Below, piece after piece: positions 60,201 to 64,000 of a stretch of DNA of 64,000 bases (the stretch's first letter is position 1; each line of letters begins with the position of its first letter). Made by a program: the position numbers and the translations under genes. Below the pieces are notes generated by a model that was not told the DNA's origin, ran no database searches, and worked only from the letters and a program-made list of their open reading frames with translations. The stretch is from Serinus canaria. Taxonomy: Eukaryota > Chordata > Aves > Passeriformes > Fringillidae. Where the stretch lies: assembly GCF_022539315.1 (NCBI RefSeq), contig NC_066327.1, positions 16,516,834-16,580,833 of the forward strand. The letters run 5' to 3'.

Positions 60201-62594
60201 TGCTCAGCTCCAGTACTGGAATAAAGCTGAACAGCACTGAGGCTTCATGATAGACCCCAGAAGAAACTCTGTGCACTTGTGTGACATTGAACCTGAGCAA
60301 TGCAGCCTTGCTAAAGAGGAAGAATGCTTCATGGTGCAGGCCTGGTAATGTGAACTCAGCTGAATCGATTCTGGGGTCTAAATTGGTGTCTCTGTGCAGA
60401 GTGGAATTGTTCTGTAAAAGCACAGGGAGTGGAGCTGGTGCCAGCACAGGGACTGCTGGGCTCTGCTGCCTTTCATGGGCTAGGTGTGCACCTAATGTAT
60501 GGAAAATATTGCATAGAGGGGATATAAAATATTGCACAATGAGGGTGTTGTAAGCTTTGCTCAGAAGAAGAGCCCAGGTATTCCCAAAAAAGGAGAATAC
60601 ACCCTTCCTTGTTAGATGTGCACTGAAATGTTTCCTGGATGGAGCTGGTTTGGAAGTAAATTCTCTTTTGTTCTGCAGATTCTTCCTGGTGTGAGAGAGA
60701 GGCTCATGCTGGCAGGAATGAGCCCTGTCTAGGTTGGTTTGTAAAAGCAAGCGTAGTAGGAGGGAGAGTGAAACACAATCAGGAAATCACAGAATAATTT
60801 ATGTTGGAAAAACCAGGAAGGTAATGGAAGTGTCCAAGGAATGACTGGATGTGACACACAGGGCTCTGGGGGGGCGACAAGGTGGGGATTGGGTACAGGT
60901 TGGACTTGGAGAACACCTTCAAGACCACCAGCTTCATTCTGTGTTTCTCTGAAAATCTGATTCATTTGAAGGTATGCCAGAGAAGTGGAGTAAAGCCTCT
61001 GTGTGCCATGTTACTCTAAAATAAAAGAAATTAAAACCACCTCTTTGTGTTTCTTTGCTGATTGTGTGTGTTTTCTGAAAATAACTAAAATTGTGTTTAG
61101 AACCCTGTGTACCTCTTTTAAGAGAGCCTGCTTTTAATACTGACACTAACCTTGAATTCTCATGGACCCTGAAGTTACTCAACTTCGTTTCTGTGTCCCT
61201 AGTTTGTATTTCAGAGGGTGCCCCTGTGCTTTCAGCACTGCAGCTCAGCAGAGGAGCACAGGAGATGAGTGTGGCCCAGAGGACCCCAGTGAGGAGCCCA
61301 AGCACCCCCTCTCTGACTGTGCCTTGGAGCACAAAGCAATCAAATTGGAAGAGCAAGTCCGGGATTTAACTGTGAGTGTGCTGGATGTCTTTGCTTCAGT
61401 CCCCTTGGCTTGCTCTGGTTTTCAGCCCTGGATTTTTCCCTAAATGCTGTGACACACACACAGAGCTCCAGAGCAGCTATGCCCTGAGTGTGAGAGGGTG
61501 AAATTCCACCCTGCCTTCCCCAAAACACCATCTGTCAGCAGTGCCAGCAGCAGGGTGCTGATGGTGTGATCCTGGCTGGAAAAGCTTGTGTTGGAACTGG
61601 TCACTTCTTTCACAGCCTTGTGGCAGTAGCTTCATGCTGATTAGTGTCACATGTTGGCATAGAATCATGGAATATCCTGAGTTCCCACAGGATCATCCAG
61701 CCCAGCTCCTGGCCCTGCACAGCCCCCGCAAAATCCCACCCTGGGATCCCTGGAGTGCCATCCAAACCTTCCTGGAGCTCTGGCAGCCTCGGGCTGTGCC
61801 CATCCCTGGAGAGCCTGGGCAGTGCCCAGCACCCTCTGGGGGAAGAACCTTTCCCAAAACCCACCCTGAGCCTGCCCTGGTACAGCCCCAGCCTGTCCCT
61901 GTCCCAGAGATCAGAGCTGCCCCTCGGGAGGAGCTGCAGACCCCATGGAGTCTCCCCTCAGCCTCCTCCAGCTGCACAATCCCAGTGCCCTCAGCTGCTG
62001 CTCCATGGCTTCTTCAGACCCATCCCCACCCTCATGCCCCTCCTTTGGACACTCCTTAACAGCTTTATGTCACAGTGCATCCAGATTATCCAAGAAGGGA
62101 AGCCCGTTAAAGTGCTCATGTGTGATGGAAATCAGGTTCTATATTGAAGAACACACGTGACTGAGGGAGGATTAAATACCACAGCACTGGGCTGTTCTGG
62201 AGATAATCACCCTGAGAATCCTGCCCTGAGTGAGAAATCAGCTGTCACAGAGCTGCCTGCTGGAGCAGGAGGATCTCAGCAGCAGCCTGACAGTGGCTGT
62301 TCAGCTGAATTCAGCCATTCAGTACCCAGAATATTTTTGGCCTTGGGTCTTGTGAAAGAGTTGCAGTTTTGAGTTAGTCAGTAGAAGGATTTGTCTTTGT
62401 ATGAAAATGCAGGAGCCCAGCACAACCTTCTGTCTTTAAAGCATTTCTGAGGGGATTGCAGTGTCAGGTAGGGGTTTCACCTGCTGGTTTGATGTGGCCC
62501 CTCTGGTTACAGGAGCGATACCGGAGAGCTTTGGCAGATTCCGAGAACGTCCGGAGGAGAACGCAGAAGTTTGTGGAAGATGCCAAACTCTTTG
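57166..62594 (+). CDS. GRPEL2: GRPEL2, mitochondrial GrpE-like 2 (exons 1-3; 3' part outside window)
   Basis: Nucleotide exchange factor for mitochondrial Hsp70 in the TIM23/PAM import motor. Exons: 57166-57233, 61203 or 61215-61371, 62513-62594; phases join (2, then 0, then 1 out). About 102-106 codons are present. The N-terminus MAARSLQRLGALLPAAGK is Arg/Ala/Leu-rich without acidic residues, as in a matrix presequence. FSTAAQQRSTGDECGPEDP parallels human FSTATQRTAGEDCRSEDP. AIKLEEQVRDLT, RYRRALADSENVRRRTQKFV and EDAKLFG form the start of the long GrpE coiled coil. GRPEL2 rather than GRPEL1 is supported by this N-terminal match and by the ABLIM3-AFAP1L1 neighbourhood. The exchange-domain exons (human IQSFCKDL onward) are not found by 64,000. 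Confidence 0.93.
58170..58345 (-). mobile_element. Old CR1 LINE fragment
   Basis: CTTTGGACATTCTCTGAGAG, CACCCAAAAGTGCCCCAGTT, TCGAGGTGCGGCCACCCCAG and GGGACAGTCCCCTCCTT correspond to the region upstream of the CR1 3' end on the reverse strand; diverged. Confidence 0.7.
60785..60945 (+). mobile_element. CR1 LINE tail, degenerate
   Basis: ATTGGGTACAGGTTGGACTT then GGAGAACACCTTCAAGACCA and CATTCTGTG resemble a sense-strand CR1 3' end. An ATCACAGAATAATTTATGTT motif in opposite sense lies at its left, so two fragments may adjoin. Confidence 0.5.
61215..61371 (+). CDS. GRPEL2: GRPEL2 exon 2 (acceptor at 61202 or 61214)
   Basis: Encodes (R)GCPCAFSTAAQQRSTGDEC through AIKLEEQVRDLT; donor gtgagt, phase 0 out. 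Two in-frame AG acceptors 12 nt apart (ccctag and tttcag) are possible. The first has the better pyrimidine tract; the second gives the more human-like peptide. Confidence 0.88.
61655..62080 (-). mobile_element. CR1 LINE 3' fragment, about 420 bp
   Basis: Begins ATAGAATCATGGAATATCCT and continues through GCACCCTCTGGGGGAAGAAC and CTTTGGACACTCCTTAACAG, a long reverse-strand CR1 3' segment in GRPEL2 intron 2. Confidence 0.92.
62513..62594 (+). CDS. GRPEL2: GRPEL2 exon 3: ERYRRALADSENVRRRTQKF
   Basis: 82 nt, phase 0 in and phase 1 out, donor gtaagc. Matches human VRYQRAIADCENIRRRTQRC, then VEDAKLFG. Confidence 0.95.
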
Positions 62595-64000
62595 GTAAGC
62601 AGAAGAGCTGTGTTCACTGCACTGGCCTGCCTGCCTGAGCAGAAAACGCTGATCAGCAGCTTTTCTGTCCCCCTGTCCTGCCCTCCCACGTTTATTTCAA
62701 AGCCTGCTGTGATGTTTGGCCTGGAATTTTGATATCTGGGCTTAATCACTGGTTTTTTTCTCTGTGTCCAGCTGTGTCCTGTCCTATCAGGTTTACCCAC
62801 AGAATCACAGAATTGTGACTTTTTTTTTTTTTTAAATAGTCCCAGTGCAGCTGAGTTTAGTTCTGCTGACTTGGTTAAAAATGCAGGCTCTGCTGTGTGC
62901 TGGGGATTGGCTCTGGCTGGGTGCATTTTATACTCAGCTGTGTCATCAGGTTGTGATCTCCTGTTCTATATTAACAGCCTCCTGTGCTTCAGTTCATTGG
63001 AGGGAGATGCAGCCTGGAGCAGAAGTTGCCAATCTCTAGATTAGATGTTTAAAACCTCTAAAAGAAATATTTTACCATCAGTGAAACAAGCTGGATTTGT
63101 ACCTTTGGCAGCAGAAGCAGGTGATGGGGGAAGAAAGTGCTGTTCAGGCATTGCACTGTGCCAGAACCATCTCTGAGAATGAAAAACTGTTTTTCTCCAT
63201 AATGCATGAATCTCAAGAGGTTTATTGTTAGCTAATTCTAGCAGCCTTGAAATTAGAGCTGCTGTATTTTCTTACCTTCCACCCATGGTGCTATAAAATG
63301 GCTGCTGAGTTGGAGATAATCAACAACAGGATGATTGATTTTGAGAGGGTTTTTTTAGCTTTTGGGATTTGATATGTAGCATGAAGAAAAAAATAACTTC
63401 CTTATTAGAAATTGTTCACAGAGTGAGACTTGGGGATCTGTAGATAAGAGGAAAATCTGAAAGGAGATCATAGCAAGATGGGGTTAGTCTCTTTTCTCAA
63501 TTGATGAGAGATAAGACAAGAGGAAGCAGCTCGAAGTTGTGCCAGGTGAGGTTTAGTTTAGGAGAAATTTCTTCACTGAGAGTGTAGCCAAGCACTGGCG
63601 CAGGCTGCCCAGGGAAGAGGTGGGGACACCATCCCTGGAGGTGTTGGAAAGACTGTGACACGGTTTAGTGATGGCCTTGGCAGTGCTGACTTGATGATCT
63701 TAAAGGTCTTGAGCAGGCTGAATGACTCTGATTCAATGAAATGAGTGGTAATTGCTGGGCTTCTGTCTGCTGCTTTGCTGCATCTCCTTCCTCTCCCTTT
63801 GTTCACATGTACAGCTGCAGACAGCACCTGACTATTGCCTCATTTTCTCTGTTTCCCTAATGTGTCATTCCAGTCAGGGAGTTATGACATTTATGTAACT
63901 GAGGGAGGCTGCTTTTCCTGGAATTTCTGCACTGTGCAAGAAACCACTGCTGGAAATGCAACCACTCTAACCCTTTTGTCATTATTTTCAAATGACAAAA
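62595..64000. other. GRPEL2: GRPEL2 intron 3 (continues beyond window)
   Basis: Intronic sequence with a short poly(T) tract near 62821 beside a CR1-like ACAGAATCACAGAATT remnant, and a CR1 copy at 63480-63740. The next GRPEL2 exon is not present by the window end. Confidence 0.7.
63480..63740 (+). mobile_element. CR1 LINE 3' fragment
   Basis: AGTTGTGCCAGGTGAGGTTT, AGGAGAAATTTCTTCACTGA, AGGCTGCCCAGGGAAGAGGT and TTGATGATCTTAAAGGTCTT are sense-strand CR1 3' sequence, in the GRPEL2 intron. Confidence 0.93.

Larger units (their letters stand above)
57234..61202. other. GRPEL2: GRPEL2 intron 1
   Basis: No exon recognised between GRPEL2 exons 1 and 2. It contains poly(T) tracts (about 57872-57888, 57993-58000, 58021-58039), an old CR1 fragment (58170-58345) and a CR1 tail (60785-60945). 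MEF2-type motifs occur at 58822-58831 and 59277-59286. The rest is unique AT-balanced sequence. Confidence 0.75.

Noticed and set aside
57166..62594. GRPEL1 instead of GRPEL2
   Set aside because: FSTAAQQRSTGDEC and EDP match the GRPEL2 N-terminus, and ABLIM3 plus AFAP1L1 flank GRPEL2 in vertebrates.

Overview
The window is vertebrate nuclear DNA, almost certainly avian. It holds compact intron-rich genes, many CR1 LINE tails ending in ATTCTGTG-type repeats, and numerous GC-rich minisatellites. It also holds three related solo retroviral LTRs of a kind I associate with songbirds; passerine is an inference, bird is firm. Three protein-coding genes lie head to tail on the + strand: ABLIM3, AFAP1L1 and GRPEL2. 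The same order is found on human 5q32, which separates them from the paralogous 4p16 set (ABLIM2, AFAP1, GRPEL1).

Layout. Bases 1-19,386 contain no exon I can recognise. They are probably ABLIM3 intron 1 or upstream DNA and carry CR1 fragments, about ten minisatellites and a few AT-rich unique islands. ABLIM3 runs from 19,387 to its stop at 35,755 in 22 coding exons whose phases all join. Only the first about 4 codons and the start codon, in an upstream exon, are missing. AFAP1L1 starts in a CpG island (ATG at 37,349), has a 10.5 kb first intron, and ends at 54,994 with a poly(A) signal at 56,071. All 19 coding exons are present (771 codons). GRPEL2 starts in a second CpG island (ATG at 57,166). 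Its first three exons are present and the rest lies beyond 64,000.

The gene products act separately. ABLIM3 is a four-LIM, villin-headpiece actin-binding scaffold. AFAP1L1 is a two-PH-domain, coiled-coil actin-filament-associated adaptor of podosomes and invadosomes. GRPEL2 is a mitochondrial matrix nucleotide exchange factor for mtHsp70. Their adjacency is ancestral synteny, not an operon.

I found no undescribed biological system. The items most worth checking are a phase-preserving candidate cassette exon in ABLIM3 intron 12, several tandem splice acceptors, an intragenic CpG-rich block in ABLIM3, three same-orientation LTRs antisense to ABLIM3, a strongly strand-asymmetric 18-bp satellite, and a ZNF143-type site in the GRPEL2 core promoter.
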